Shown one piece after another: positions 7,991 to 17,143 of a DNA stretch of 64,000 bases; position 1 is the first letter of the stretch; each line of letters starts with the position of its first letter. Source of the DNA: Pseudomonas sp. GV085 (GTDB lineage Bacteria; Pseudomonadota; Gammaproteobacteria; Pseudomonadales; Pseudomonadaceae). The stretch covers positions 310,001 to 374,000 of the forward strand of contig NZ_QAOV01000004.1 of assembly GCF_003050925.1 (NCBI RefSeq). Reading direction: 5' to 3'. Made by a program: the position numbers and the translations under genes. The notes under the pieces are model-generated. The model worked only from the letters and a program-made list of their open reading frames with translations, had not been told where the DNA came from and searched no databases.

Positions 7991-10390
7991 ATGATTTGCC
8001 GTTCGCTGCGCCGTTCGTTACCTGCCGTTTTTGCCCTGCTGTTCGCAACACCTCTGCTGGCCGCTCCCGCCAGCCCGCAGACGCTGTTCAACTTTGTACG
8101 CCCCGCCGACGTGGTCCAGGTGGCGACTCAGGACGCCAGCCTGCCGCAATCCAACGGCGAGCAAACCCCCGAGGGCGAAGTGCTGCGCCGGGTGACGTTC
8201 AACCCGGCCGCCCGGCCGACATTGCGCCTGACCCCGCAAACCGGCGCTTGGGACTGGTCGCAGTCGGGCGTCATGAGTCTGCGGATCCAGAGCGCGATGA
8301 ACTGGGCCCTGACCCTGTACGTGACCATCCAGAGCAACGACGGCAAGACGCTGGTCAGCCGCGTCGATTTGCCGGCGGGGCCTGCGCAAACCCTGTTGGT
8401 GCCTTTGCAAGCGACTTCACCACTGAGCCAGGGCATGAAGGCTGGCCCACCGATGCCTGTGACTGTCGAGGGGCAGCGTGTGTTGCTGGCCAGTAGCGCC
8501 GGTGACCTGGATCGCAGCCAAGTGGTGTCGGTGAGCTTGTCGATGGACCAGCCGAAGGTCGCGCAAAGCATCCTGCTGGAACGCTTTGGTGTGCAGGACG
8601 GCGAGTCGGTCACCCAAGCCGTGTATGGCGGATTGGTGGATGCATACGGCCAGTCGACCCGGGCTAAATGGCCGGAAAAAATCAGCAGCGACGAACAACT
8701 CAAGGGCGCTGCCGGCAAAGAGCAGCAGCAACTGAAAACCTGGCTGGCCGAGCGCGAAAAGTCCTCCCTGGACAAATTCGGTGGTTTGACCAAAGGCCCG
8801 TCCTTCAAGGCCAGCGGTTTTTTCCGCACAGAGAAGCATGACGGTCGCTGGTATCTGGTGACGCCTGAAGGCCACCCGTTCTATTCCCTCGGGGTCAATA
8901 CCGTGGCTCCGGATGTCAACCAGACCTATGTTGCCGGTCGCGAGTGGATGTTCGAATCCCTGCCCAAGACCGACGAGGCGCTGGCCAACCACTATGGCGA
9001 TGGCGACAACCGTAGCGGCAACGGGTCCGATCAAGGACGCGGCTATAATGCCGGACGCTGGTACGACTTCTACGCTGCCAACCTGCAGCGTCTGTATGGT
9101 GATCCTTGCGCGTTGGGCAGCGAAACCAAGGCCGGCGTCGCCGAAGCGAGGGTAGCGAAAGTGGCAGAGCCGAAATCTGTCGAACCGTGCAAGGCGCTGT
9201 TCGACGAGCAACGCTGGGCCAGTCACACTCTTGATCGCTTGCAGGCCTGGGGCTTCAACACCATTGGCAACTGGAGTGCTCCGGTACTGGGCAACGCTGA
9301 TCGCGTGCCGTACACCTTGCCGCTGTCGATCGTCGGCGACTACGCCAGCATCAGCACCGGTACCGACTGGTGGGGCGGCATGCCCGACCCGTTCGACCCG
9401 CGTTTCGCCATGGCCACCGAACGTGCCGTGGCCATCGCCGCCCGCGACCATCGTGACGATCCGTGGCTGATCGGTTACTACGCGGACAATGAACTGGCCT
9501 GGGCCGGTCCCGGCGATGACCCGAAAGCCCGTTATGCCCTGGCGTACGGCACCTTGAAAATGACCACCGACGTGCCGGCCAAGCGCGCGTTCCTCAAGCA
9601 ACTGCGCGACAAGTACCGTAATCAGGCTGGCTTGTCGAAGGCCTGGGGCATTGATCTGCCGGCCTGGGAGCTGATGGAAGACCCGGGGTTCGTACCGCCA
9701 CTGCCAAGCGCCGAGCACCCGGAAATCGAAGCTGACTTCAAATACTTCCAGAAGGTCCTTGCCGACACTTATTTCAAGACCCTCTCCGACTCCCTCAAGT
9801 GGCACGCGCCGAACCAGCTGCTGCTCGGCGGCCGTTTCGCCATCAGCACGCCGGAGGCCGTGGAGTCCTGCGCCCAGTATTGCGACGTGTTGAGTTTCAA
9901 CATGTATACCTTGCAACCTCAGGATGGTTACGACTTCGCCAAACTGCGCAGTCTCGACAAACCCGTGCTGATCACCGAGTTCAATTTTGGCTCGACCGAT
10001 CGTGGCCCGTTCTGGGGCGGCGTCACGCCGTTGGCGAAGGAGGAGGACCGCGGCGCGGCGTATGCCAACTTCCTCAAGCAGGCCTTGAGCGAGCCGTCGA
10101 TTGTTGGTGTGCATTGGTTTCAGTACCTCGATCAACCGGTCACCGGGCGCCTGCTTGACGGTGAAAACGGTCACTTCGGGTTGGTGGGCATTACTGATCT
10201 GCCGTTCCAGGGCTTTGTCGACAGCGTGCGCAAGAGCAACCTGACGACGGTCGAGCAATTGGGCAAGGAGGCCGAGAAGTCTGCGGCCGCCGCCGACAAA
10301 GCCAGTCACGACGCCGAGGGCGGCCGCAAGGCCGAGGCCGGCAAGGGGCCGGGGAAGGGCGCTGGCGGGCATTCCGGCAAAGGTCACTAA
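7991..10390 (+). CDS. Exported clan GH-A glycoside hydrolase (agarase-like)
   Basis: 799 residues. Signal peptide 1-25 (...LFATPLLAA). Residues about 30-250 form a beta-sandwich-like N-terminal domain. The rest is a TIM barrel with clan-A hallmarks: YYADNELAW, where N500-E501 fits the acid/base on strand 4, and LITEFNFGSTDRG, where E663 fits the nucleophile on strand 7. Homologues are usually annotated as beta-agarase or beta-galactosidase-like (GH50/GH42 vicinity). The true substrate is unknown, and a soil pseudomonad is unlikely to target agar. The last 45 residues are a low-complexity Ala/Lys/Gly/His tail. The start at 7991 gives the signal peptide; a longer open frame upstream overlaps dinG and is not coding. 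Confidence 0.75.
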   Translation: MICRSLRRSLPAVFALLFATPLLAAPASPQTLFNFVRPADVVQVATQDASLPQSNGEQTPEGEVLRRVTFNPAARPTLRLTPQTGAWDWSQSGVMSLRIQSAMNWALTLYVTIQSNDGKTLVSRVDLPAGPAQTLLVPLQATSPLSQGMKAGPPMPVTVEGQRVLLASSAGDLDRSQVVSVSLSMDQPKVAQSILLERFGVQDGESVTQAVYGGLVDAYGQSTRAKWPEKISSDEQLKGAAGKEQQQLKTWLAEREKSSLDKFGGLTKGPSFKASGFFRTEKHDGRWYLVTPEGHPFYSLGVNTVAPDVNQTYVAGREWMFESLPKTDEALANHYGDGDNRSGNGSDQGRGYNAGRWYDFYAANLQRLYGDPCALGSETKAGVAEARVAKVAEPKSVEPCKALFDEQRWASHTLDRLQAWGFNTIGNWSAPVLGNADRVPYTLPLSIVGDYASISTGTDWWGGMPDPFDPRFAMATERAVAIAARDHRDDPWLIGYYADNELAWAGPGDDPKARYALAYGTLKMTTDVPAKRAFLKQLRDKYRNQAGLSKAWGIDLPAWELMEDPGFVPPLPSAEHPEIEADFKYFQKVLADTYFKTLSDSLKWHAPNQLLLGGRFAISTPEAVESCAQYCDVLSFNMYTLQPQDGYDFAKLRSLDKPVLITEFNFGSTDRGPFWGGVTPLAKEEDRGAAYANFLKQALSEPSIVGVHWFQYLDQPVTGRLLDGENGHFGLVGITDLPFQGFVDSVRKSNLTTVEQLGKEAEKSAAAADKASHDAEGGRKAEAGKGPGKGAGGHSGKGH

Positions 10391-10403
10391 GACCCGAAAC
10401 CCT

Positions 10404-10514
10404 GTGGCGAGGGGGCTTGCCCCCGTTGGGTTGCGTAGCAACCCTAAAATCTCGGCAACGGCTGAATAATTTGGGAGCGCTGCGCGCTCCAACGGGGGCA
10501 AGCCCCCTCGCCAC
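10404..10514. repeat. REPIN-like inverted repeat, GTGGCGAGGG family
   Basis: The arms are GTGGCGAGGGGGCTTGCCCC (from 10404) and the reverse complement ending at 10514. An inner inverted pair is GTTGGGTTGCGTAGCAACCC and GGAGCGCTGCGCGCTCC. The element starts 14 bp after the stop of the glycoside hydrolase gene. Confidence 0.88.
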
Positions 10515-10602
10515 AACCATCCAGCTCAACCCTGTTCCCAAAACCCTCAAGGGCTGGAACAATGCCGACCACTTTGTAGAGCGTTAATCCGGGGAGTTGC
10601 GG

Positions 10603-11748
10603 GTGCAGATTCAGGGTCATTACGAGCTTAAGTTCGAAGCGGTGCGAGAGGCGTTCGCGGCGCTGTTCGACGATCCTCAGGAGCGTGGCGCAGCGTTGTG
10701 CATCCAGGTCGGTGGCGAAACCGTCCTCGATCTGTGGGCCGGCACTGCGGACAAGGACGGGGCCGAGGCTTGGCACAGCGACACCATCGCCAACCTGTTC
10801 TCCTGCACCAAGACCTTTACCGCCGTCACCGCGCTGCAATTGGTGGCCGAAGGCAAGCTGCAACTGGATGCCCCGGTTGCGCGCTACTGGCCCGAATTTG
10901 CCGCTGCCGGCAAAGAGTCCGTTACCCTGCGTCAACTGCTTTGCCATCAGGCCGGCCTGCCGGCATTGCGCGAGTTACTGGCCCCCGAAGCCCTTTACGA
11001 CTGGCAAACCATGGTCGACGCCCTGGCCGCCGAAGCGCCGTGGTGGACGCCGGGCGAGGGTCACGGTTACGCGGCGATCACCTATGGCTGGCTGGTCGGT
11101 GAATTGCTGCGCCGTGCCGACGGTCGTGGACCGGGGGAATCCATCGTCGCGCGGGTCGCCAAACCGTTGGGCCTGGACTTTCATGTCGGCCTGGCCGACG
11201 AAGAGTTCTATCGTGTGGCCCACATTGCGCGGGGCAAGGGCAATGTCGGCGATGCCGCCGCCCAGCGCCTGCTGCAAGTGACCATGCGTGAGCCAACGGC
11301 CATGACGACCCGGGCGTTCACCAACCCGCCGTCGATCATGACCAGCACCAACAAATCCGAGTGGCGACGCATGCAGCAACCGGCCGCCAATGGCCACGGC
11401 AATGCCCGCAGCCTGGCCGGCTTCTATGCAGGCCTGCTCGACGGCAGCCTGCTGGAAAGCGAAATGCTCGATGAACTAACCCGCGAGCACAGTCTCGGCG
11501 AGGACAAGACTTTACTGACCCGGACCCGTTTCGGCCTGGGTTGCATGCTCGATCAACCGGATGTTGCCAACGCCACCTTCGGCCTTGGTCCGCGGGCGTT
11601 TGGTCATCCCGGCGCCGGCGGTTCCGTTGGCTTTGCTGACCCGGAGCACGATGTGGCCTTCGGATTTGTGACAAATACCCTGGGGCCGTACGTCTTGATG
11701 GATCCGCGCGCGCAAAAGCTGGTGCGGGTTCTGGCCACTTGTCTGTAA
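10603..11748 (+). CDS. EstB-like serine hydrolase (class C beta-lactamase fold)
   Basis: 381 residues. The fold is that of class C beta-lactamases and penicillin-binding proteins, but the length and motifs fit the EstB/LovD-type esterase group (COG1680). The catalytic SxxK is SCTK at 67-70, the Tyr box is in EGHGYAAITYGWLVGE, and a GHPGAGGS segment replaces the lactamase KTG. No signal peptide is present, so it is cytosolic, unlike true AmpC enzymes. The expected activity is ester hydrolysis; the substrate is unknown. GTG 10603 is chosen because GGGGAG (10591-10596) sits six bases ahead; the in-frame TTG at 10597 directly abuts that site. Confidence 0.85.
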   Translation: MQIQGHYELKFEAVREAFAALFDDPQERGAALCIQVGGETVLDLWAGTADKDGAEAWHSDTIANLFSCTKTFTAVTALQLVAEGKLQLDAPVARYWPEFAAAGKESVTLRQLLCHQAGLPALRELLAPEALYDWQTMVDALAAEAPWWTPGEGHGYAAITYGWLVGELLRRADGRGPGESIVARVAKPLGLDFHVGLADEEFYRVAHIARGKGNVGDAAAQRLLQVTMREPTAMTTRAFTNPPSIMTSTNKSEWRRMQQPAANGHGNARSLAGFYAGLLDGSLLESEMLDELTREHSLGEDKTLLTRTRFGLGCMLDQPDVANATFGLGPRAFGHPGAGGSVGFADPEHDVAFGFVTNTLGPYVLMDPRAQKLVRVLATCL

Positions 11749-11756
11749 AAGCGGTC

Positions 11757-11782
11757 ATCGGGTTCCAGTGCTGGAACCCGAT
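11757..11782. terminator. Inverted repeat after the EstB-like gene
   Basis: ATCGGGTTCCAG (11757-11768) and CTGGAACCCGAT (11771-11782) form a perfect 12-bp inverted repeat just behind the stop codon. The following bases, TGCCTTTCC, give only a weak T-tract, so termination efficiency is uncertain. Confidence 0.5.
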
Positions 11783-11861
11783 TGCCTTTCCAGTTTCAAA
11801 GCGTCTGTTTATACGGGCCGATGTGGCCTGATTTTTTTGACTTCATTTTTGTGGATATCCA

Positions 11862-12869
11862 ATGTCATCCAATAAAACCCTCGCCTTGGCCCTGTGCTTC
11901 GCTATTACCGGTTGCGCACAGACTCCACAGAAAGACGCGGCGGCCCCCGTTGCCAAGACTGAAAGCAGCAGCCACTGGTACTGGCCATTCGGTTCGGACG
12001 ACAGCGCCGACAAGCCCGCGGTCAAGCCGCAGGTAAAACCTGAAGTCAAACCCGTTGCGGTGGCCAAGGCCGAAACCGCTAGCGGCAGCAAGTGGTACTG
12101 GCCGTTCGGCGGCAGCGAGCAGAGCACCGCCAAGGCTGTGCCGATGCCCGACCCGAAAGTCACCCAGGCCTGGCTTGACGACTACGAACCGCGCCTGCGC
12201 GAGGCGGTCAAGGGCAGCAACATGCAACTCGAACGCCGCGAAAACGTGCTGGTGGTGACTGCGCCGGTCGAAGGCTCGTTCAATCCTGATCGTCCGGCCA
12301 TGCTGCTGCCGGTCACACTCGGTCCGTTTACCCGGGTTGCGAAAATCCTTGAAGCCGATCCAAAGACCTCTGTCTTGATCCTCGGCCACAGCGATACGTC
12401 CGGCGCTGCGCCTGCCAACGTCAAACTGAGCCAGGAGCGCGCCCAGTCCGTTGCGGCGATTTTCCGTCTCAGTGGTTTGCAGCGTGATCGCTTGATGCTG
12501 CGTGGCCTGGGCGGTGATGCGCCGCGTGCCGCCAACGACAGCGTGCAAGGGCGTGCGTTGAACCGCCGCGTGGAATTGCTGGTGACTCCGCAAAACACCA
12601 TGGTCGCGCTGCTGAGCAAGTACAACATGCCGGCGCCAGCCCCGGTGACCATGGTCGCTGCCGCTGACGTCAAACCGGTTGCCAAGCCTGTGACACCGGC
12701 CCCAGCGACTAAAAAGGCTGCTGTTCCAGCGACGAAAAAAGCCCCGGCGAAAAAAGCGTCGGCCAAGAAAACACCTGCGAAAACCGCAACGCCGGCAAAA
12801 AAGACCACGCCAGCCAAAGCCTCGACGGCTGACAAGAAAGTCGCCACCACCGATACTGCAAAGCAGTGA
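11862..12869 (+). CDS. OmpA-domain lipoprotein with AlgP-like Lys/Ala/Pro tail
   Basis: 335 residues. Lipobox ITGC (Cys18). Residues 35-95 carry two near-identical blocks, HWYWPFGSDDSADK and KWYWPFGGSEQSTAK, separated by a PVKPQVKPEVKPV linker. An OmpA-like domain follows (about 150-250) with ILGHSDTSG and RALNRRVELL, so peptidoglycan binding looks intact. The last 80 residues are a basic PAKKA/PATKK repeat like histone H1 and the Pseudomonas AlgP tail, unusual for an exported lipoprotein. Only 24 bp separate it from pdxH, so the two may be co-transcribed. Confidence 0.8.
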   Translation: MSSNKTLALALCFAITGCAQTPQKDAAAPVAKTESSSHWYWPFGSDDSADKPAVKPQVKPEVKPVAVAKAETASGSKWYWPFGGSEQSTAKAVPMPDPKVTQAWLDDYEPRLREAVKGSNMQLERRENVLVVTAPVEGSFNPDRPAMLLPVTLGPFTRVAKILEADPKTSVLILGHSDTSGAAPANVKLSQERAQSVAAIFRLSGLQRDRLMLRGLGGDAPRAANDSVQGRALNRRVELLVTPQNTMVALLSKYNMPAPAPVTMVAAADVKPVAKPVTPAPATKKAAVPATKKAPAKKASAKKTPAKTATPAKKTTPAKASTADKKVATTDTAKQ

Positions 12870-12893
12870 TAGGTTAACCAAAAGGAATGCGCC

Positions 12894-13541
12894 ATGACCC
12901 AGGGCCTGGCTGATATGCGTCGTGACTACACCCGTGATGGCCTGACCGAGGCACAAGCCCCGGCCGAGCCGTTTGCGCTGTTCCACCAGTGGTTCGCCGA
13001 CGCGGTGAAAACCGAACAGGCGCCGGTGGAAGCCAATGCCATGACCCTGGCCACCGTCGACCAGGACGGTCGACCGCACTGTCGCATACTGTTGCTCAAG
13101 GGCCTGGACGAGCAGGGCTTCACCTTTTTCACCAACTACGAAAGCGCCAAGGGCCAACACCTGGCCACGAATCCGTTCGCGGCCATGACGTTTTTCTGGC
13201 CGGCGCTGGAGCGCCAGGTGCGCATCGAAGGGCGGGTGGTGAAGGTCACGCCTGAAGAGTCCGATGCCTATTATCAGGTCCGTCCACTGGGCAGTCGCCT
13301 GGGGGCCTGGGCATCGCCGCAGAGCCGCGTGATCGCCGGTCGTGGCGAGTTGGAAGCGCTGCTCAAGGACACCGAGCAACGTTTCAGCGACACCCAGCCG
13401 CATTGCCCGGAACACTGGGGTGGTTATCGCCTGCTGCCGGAGCGCATCGAATTCTGGCAGGGCCGCCCAAGCCGCCTGCACGACCGCCTCAATTACCGCC
13501 AGCAGGGCGCCGACTGGATTCTTGAACGTCTGGCCCCCTGA
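12894..13541 (+). CDS. pdxH: Pyridoxine/pyridoxamine 5'-phosphate oxidase
   Basis: 215 residues, the normal length. The FMN-dependent enzyme oxidises pyridoxine or pyridoxamine 5'-phosphate to pyridoxal 5'-phosphate, in the salvage and final step of B6 synthesis. It has RRDYTRDGL near the N terminus, the FMN-phosphate-binding [18 protein letters not shown], and the C-terminal substrate region [18 protein letters not shown] with the expected Arg and His. The cytosolic homodimer carries no extra domains. It converges on the next small gene with a 5-bp gap. Confidence 0.97.
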   Translation: MTQGLADMRRDYTRDGLTEAQAPAEPFALFHQWFADAVKTEQAPVEANAMTLATVDQDGRPHCRILLLKGLDEQGFTFFTNYESAKGQHLATNPFAAMTFFWPALERQVRIEGRVVKVTPEESDAYYQVRPLGSRLGAWASPQSRVIAGRGELEALLKDTEQRFSDTQPHCPEHWGGYRLLPERIEFWQGRPSRLHDRLNYRQQGADWILERLAP

Positions 13542-13546
13542 GCAGT

Positions 13547-13783
13547 TTACCCACCGGGATAGTCTGCCGCAGCGGCCTCCAGCCACTTCGGCAGGTCTCG
13601 ACGCTTGATCTTCTGCGCCTGAGCACTCGCCAACCGTTCGAGCATGAAGGCTTTTTTCTGCTCATCCTTGCCCGCCAGCGCTAGTGCCAGGTCGCGGTCC
13701 ATCCAGCGTTTGATCCGCACGTACAGCCACCAATGGAAGTACAAACCGGCAACAGTCGTGACGACGATGATAAAATAGTCCAT
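13547..13783 (-). CDS. Small single-span membrane protein, unknown function
   Basis: 78 residues. One N-terminal transmembrane helix (about 3-25, MDYFIIVVTTVAGLYFHWWLY) is followed by a charged cytoplasmic tail with LERLASAQAQKIKRRDLPKWLE. I do not recognise a named family. It is supported by a sensible length, an ATG start at 13783 and its fit between pdxH and the following promoter region. Confidence 0.6.
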   Translation of the reverse strand: MDYFIIVVTTVAGLYFHWWLYVRIKRWMDRDLALALAGKDEQKKAFMLERLASAQAQKIKRRDLPKWLEAAAADYPGG

Positions 13784-13947
13784 GAGAGTCCTTGGCCAGT
13801 GGGCAGTTTTCCGATTTTGCCGCTACTGTGTGAGTTCGCGGAGGCGCCTTAACGGAGCCTGAATCAAACCAATTTTATCCGGGCGGTGCCGTGACAGGCG
13901 TCAAGCTGCGGAGTTTAATGAATATCTGTTTCTTTGGAGTTGATGCT

Positions 13948-14412
13948 ATGCGTAAGTCTGTTCTACTGGTTGCTTCCTTTTCCACGATGGCAATGTTGCT
14001 CACTGGTTGCCAATCGAGCCTGACCGGTGACTCCTACTCCCGTGACGAAGCACGTCGCGTGCAGACCGTTCGCATGGGCACCATCGAAGCATTGCGTCCG
14101 GTGAAAATCGAAGGCACCAAAACCCCGATCGGCGGCGCTGCAGGCGCAGTGGTCGGCGGCGTGGGTGGCAGCTCGATCGGTGGTGGTAAAGGTAGTGTTG
14201 TTGCTGCGGTCATCGGCGCAGTCGCTGGCGGCCTGATCGGCTCGGCCGCTGAAGAAGGCTTGACCCGCACCCAGGGCGTGGAAATCACCGTGCGCGAAGA
14301 TGATGGCAGCATGCGCGCCTACGTTCAGGAAGTTCAGCCAAACGAAGTGTTCCGTGTTGGTGAGCGTGTGCGTATCGCCAGTGTGGGTGGCACCAGCCGC
14401 GTTTCGCACTAA
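13948..14412 (+). CDS. SlyB/Pcp-type outer membrane lipoprotein with glycine-zipper
   Basis: 154 residues. Lipobox LTGC (Cys21). After YSRDEARRVQTVRMGTIEAL comes a glycine-zipper region (about 60-105, GGAAGAVVGGVGGSS...GAVAGGLIGSAAEEG) and a C-terminal beta segment EITVREDDGSMRAYVQE. This is the SlyB/Pcp (17 kDa surface antigen-like) pattern of small PhoP-type stress lipoproteins. ATG 13948 was chosen because TTGGAG precedes it and it opens onto the signal peptide. A clear terminator follows. Confidence 0.85.
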   Translation: MRKSVLLVASFSTMAMLLTGCQSSLTGDSYSRDEARRVQTVRMGTIEALRPVKIEGTKTPIGGAAGAVVGGVGGSSIGGGKGSVVAAVIGAVAGGLIGSAAEEGLTRTQGVEITVREDDGSMRAYVQEVQPNEVFRVGERVRIASVGGTSRVSH

Positions 14413-14431
14413 GCGTAAACACCGGATAAAC

Positions 14432-14469
14432 AAAAAACCCGATCAGGTGACTGATCGGGTTTTTTGTTT
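14432..14469. terminator. Rho-independent terminator between slyB-like gene and nhaA
   Basis: A-tract, then ACCCGATCAG (14437-14446), loop GTGA, CTGATCGGGT (14451-14460) and a T-tract. The symmetrical A- and T-tracts make it bidirectional, but it sits closer to the lipoprotein gene. Confidence 0.9.
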
Positions 14470-14515
14470 TTGGCTGAGGCGAGTCTTGATTGGCACCAAG
14501 CGTTATCGCGGTTTA

Positions 14516-15703
14516 TCAGGATGCCAGGCTGGAACCCTTGCGACTCGCCATGGCCGTCACCCCATAACCGATCAGCGCGGCCAGAATCGAACCGGTCAGG
14601 ATTCCCATGCGATCCATCCCGGCGAAATCACTCACCCCCGGCTCAAAGGCCAGCGAGCCGACAAACAGGCTCATCGTAAAACCTATGCCGCAGAGAATCG
14701 CCACACCTAGTATCTGGCCCCAATTGGCGCCTTGGGGCAGGGCGGCGATACCGGTTTTCACGGCCAGCCAGGTCAGGCCGAAGACACCGACGGTCTTGCC
14801 CAGCAACAACCCGATGGCGATGCCCATGGGGACGTGGTGAGTGAAGCTTTCGACGGTGACACCGCTCAGGGACAGGCCGGCATTGGCAAACGCGAACAGC
14901 GGCAGAATGCCGTAGGCGACCCACGGGTGCAGGGCGTGTTCCAGGGTCAGCAATGGCGAGGGCTCGGCATTTTTCGTGCGCAGCGGAATGCAGAAAGCCA
15001 GGGTCACACCGGCCAGCGTGGCGTGGACACCGCTCTTGAGCACGCAAACCCAGAGTATCAAGCCAATGATCATGTAGGGCCCGAGCTTGACCACGCCGAG
15101 CCGGTTCATCCCGATCAGCGCTGCAATACAGGCCGCGGCCAGCGCCAGGGACAGGGTCGACAGGGCGCCGGAATAGAAGATTGCGATAATGATGATCGCG
15201 CCGAGGTCGTCGATGATCGCCAGGGTCATCAGGAACAGTTTCAGCGAGACCGGAACGCGTTTGCCCAGCAGCGCCAGCACGCCAAGGGCGAAGGCGATGT
15301 CGGTAGCGGTCGGGATTGCCCAGCCGTTGAGGGCCGGTGGCGTGTCGCGATTGAGGTACCAGTAGATCAGCGCCGGCACCACCATGCCACCAATCGCCGC
15401 CGCGCCAGGCAGGACGATTTGCGACGGTTTGGACAACTGGCCGTCGAGGACTTCGCGCTTCACTTCCAGGCCGATCAGCAGGAAAAACAGCGCCATCAGG
15501 CCGTCGTTGATCCACAGCAGCAACGGCTTGGCGATGTTAAGCGCGCCGATCTGCGCCACCACGGGGGTGTCCAGCAGGCCGTTGTACAACCACGCCAGCG
15601 GCGAGTTGTTGATGATTAGAGCCAGAACGGCAGCGGCGATCAGTAACAGACCGCTGGCAGCTTCCAACTGAAAGAAACGCGTGAAAGTGCTACGCAGAGG
15701 CAA
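14516..15703 (-). CDS. nhaA: Na+/H+ antiporter NhaA
   Basis: 395 residues with about 11-12 hydrophobic helices, the usual NhaA length. It exchanges one Na+ for two H+ at alkaline pH across the inner membrane. The discontinuous-helix and ion-site residues are visible: [15 protein letters not shown] (D135) and [10 protein letters not shown] with the paired aspartates D165-D166, which bind Na+/Li+. The last helix and tail are short but present. An AT-rich region upstream (15721-15800) probably holds its promoter. Confidence 0.95.
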   Translation of the reverse strand: MPLRSTFTRFFQLEAASGLLLIAAAVLALIINNSPLAWLYNGLLDTPVVAQIGALNIAKPLLLWINDGLMALFFLLIGLEVKREVLDGQLSKPSQIVLPGAAAIGGMVVPALIYWYLNRDTPPALNGWAIPTATDIAFALGVLALLGKRVPVSLKLFLMTLAIIDDLGAIIIIAIFYSGALSTLSLALAAACIAALIGMNRLGVVKLGPYMIIGLILWVCVLKSGVHATLAGVTLAFCIPLRTKNAEPSPLLTLEHALHPWVAYGILPLFAFANAGLSLSGVTVESFTHHVPMGIAIGLLLGKTVGVFGLTWLAVKTGIAALPQGANWGQILGVAILCGIGFTMSLFVGSLAFEPGVSDFAGMDRMGILTGSILAALIGYGVTAMASRKGSSLAS

Positions 15704-15719
15704 GGTCGCTCTCCATCCG

Positions 15720-15820
15720 TGAGTTCAAAAGGTGTTACACCCTAACAAGTACTGTTAGTTGTTAAAACAAAAGTTATATTCTTTTTTGTTATATGCCGTT
15801 ACAGAGTGAGCCGCTAGTAC
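15720..15820. promoter_or_regulatory. AT-rich control region between nhaA and the Cds1-like gene
   Basis: An unusually AT-rich stretch for this window, containing the inverted repeat CTAACA-AGTAC-TGTTAG (15742-15758) and two direct GTTATAT copies separated by a T-tract (about 15774-15793). It lies between divergent promoters of nhaA and the PLP enzyme. No specific regulator is identified. A CysB-type site for the sulphur-related gene is conceivable but not shown. Confidence 0.4.
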
Positions 15821-15953
15821 CAAGCTGAGCCTAGCAGTTGTCGGGCGTATTGGACCTCAGCTGTATCTGTGCTGGATGTAGGTTTTTTCCTAAGCTTGTT
15901 GGATGAGCCTTGATAAAAGGCCGACTCCTGCCCGATTCAACGAGAAATCCATC

Positions 15954-17048
15954 ATGAGCGACAACCGACAGTGGTCCCGCGAAGCGATCCGGATCATCGA
16001 AGCCGATTTCCAGCGCAGCGCCGACACCCACCTGATCCCCTTGCCGCTGCCGGGTTTTCCTGGCATCGAGTTGTACTTCAAGGATGAATCCAGCCACCCC
16101 ACGGGCAGTCTCAAGCACCGACTGGCCCGTTCGCTGTTCCTGTACGCGCTGTGTAATGGCTGGCTCAAGCCAGGGGCGCCGGTCATTGAGGCTTCCAGCG
16201 GTTCCACGGCGATTTCCGAAGCGTACTTCGCGCGTATGCTGGGCTTGCCATTCATTGCGGTGATGCCGGCGACTACCTCGAAAGAAAAGATCGCGCAAAT
16301 CGCCTTCTATGGCGGCCAAAGCCACCTGGTGGACGATCCGACCCAGATCTATGCAGAGTCCGAGCGCCTGGCCCGCGAGCACGACGGGCACTTCATTGAC
16401 CAGTTCACCTACGCCGAGCGCGCCACCGACTGGCGGGCGAACAACAACATTGCCGAGTCGATCTTTCATCAGATGCGTTTCGAGCAGCACCCCGAGCCGA
16501 GCTGGCTGATTTCCAGCCCCGGTACCGGGGGCACCACGGCCACCCTGGGCCGATACGTGCGTTATCGCCAGCATTGCACCCGCGTGCTGTGTGCCGATGC
16601 CGAGCGTTCGGTGTTCTTCGATTACTACCAGACCGGCGATGCCAGCCTGCGACTGGACCACGGCTCGCGGATCGAAGGTATCGGTCGGCCGCGTGTGGAG
16701 GCGTCGTTTTTGCCCAAGGTGATCGACGCGATGGTCAAGGTGCCGGATGCCCTGTCACTGGCGGCCATGCACTACCTGGCGGAGCGTTTGGGACGCCATG
16801 TGGGCGGGTCGAGCGGGACCAACCTGATCGGCGCACTGATGGCCGCTCAACACATGAAGGCGCAGGGGGAGACGGGGTCGATGGTGGCGATTCTGTGCGA
16901 CAGTGGCGAGCGCTACGCCACGACCTATTACGATCAGGACTGGCTCAAGGCTCAGGGGTATGAATTGAGTGGTTTGATGGCTGCAGTGGCAGCGACGGTG
17001 GAGCGGGGTGAGGCACTGCCGGCTAGCGTGTTGCGCGCCAATATCTGA
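15954..17048 (+). CDS. PLP-dependent cysteine synthase/desulfhydrase family protein (Cds1-like)
   Basis: 364 residues, fold type II PLP enzyme. The PLP lysine lies in HPTGSLKHRLA (K54), followed by the substrate loop EASSGSTAISEAY and the glycine-rich phosphate cup SSPGTGGTTATLG. It resembles the Cds1 group of L-cysteine desulfhydrases rather than CysK/CysM, because of its N-terminal and C-terminal extensions and the GRPRVEASF segment. The likely reaction is release of H2S, pyruvate and ammonia from cysteine, but this is inferred from family resemblance. The start at 15954 matches the usual MSDN beginning; an in-frame ATG at 15903 has a poorer site. Confidence 0.75.
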   Translation: MSDNRQWSREAIRIIEADFQRSADTHLIPLPLPGFPGIELYFKDESSHPTGSLKHRLARSLFLYALCNGWLKPGAPVIEASSGSTAISEAYFARMLGLPFIAVMPATTSKEKIAQIAFYGGQSHLVDDPTQIYAESERLAREHDGHFIDQFTYAERATDWRANNNIAESIFHQMRFEQHPEPSWLISSPGTGGTTATLGRYVRYRQHCTRVLCADAERSVFFDYYQTGDASLRLDHGSRIEGIGRPRVEASFLPKVIDAMVKVPDALSLAAMHYLAERLGRHVGGSSGTNLIGALMAAQHMKAQGETGSMVAILCDSGERYATTYYDQDWLKAQGYELSGLMAAVAATVERGEALPASVLRANI

Positions 17049-17056
17049 CACAAATG

Positions 17057-17133
17057 AAAAGATCGCAGCCTTCGGCAGCTCCTACAGGGAATGGTGTAAA
17101 TCCTGTAGGAGCTGCCGAAGGCTGCGATCTTTT
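17057..17133. repeat. Paired AAAAGATCGCAGCC REP-type inverted repeat
   Basis: Left arm AAAAGATCGCAGCCTTCGGC with AGCTCCTAC, right arm its exact reverse complement, separated by about 20 bp. It fills the gap between the convergent Cds1-like and FAD oxidoreductase genes, nine bases from one stop and eleven from the other. It could serve as a bidirectional transcript end. Confidence 0.9.
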
Positions 17134-17143
17134 GCTTTAAGGC

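Noticed and set aside
12670..12869. Lys/Ala/Pro repeat read as a separate AlgP-like gene
   Set aside because: It is in the same uninterrupted frame as the OmpA domain, with no internal start preceded by a ribosome binding site.
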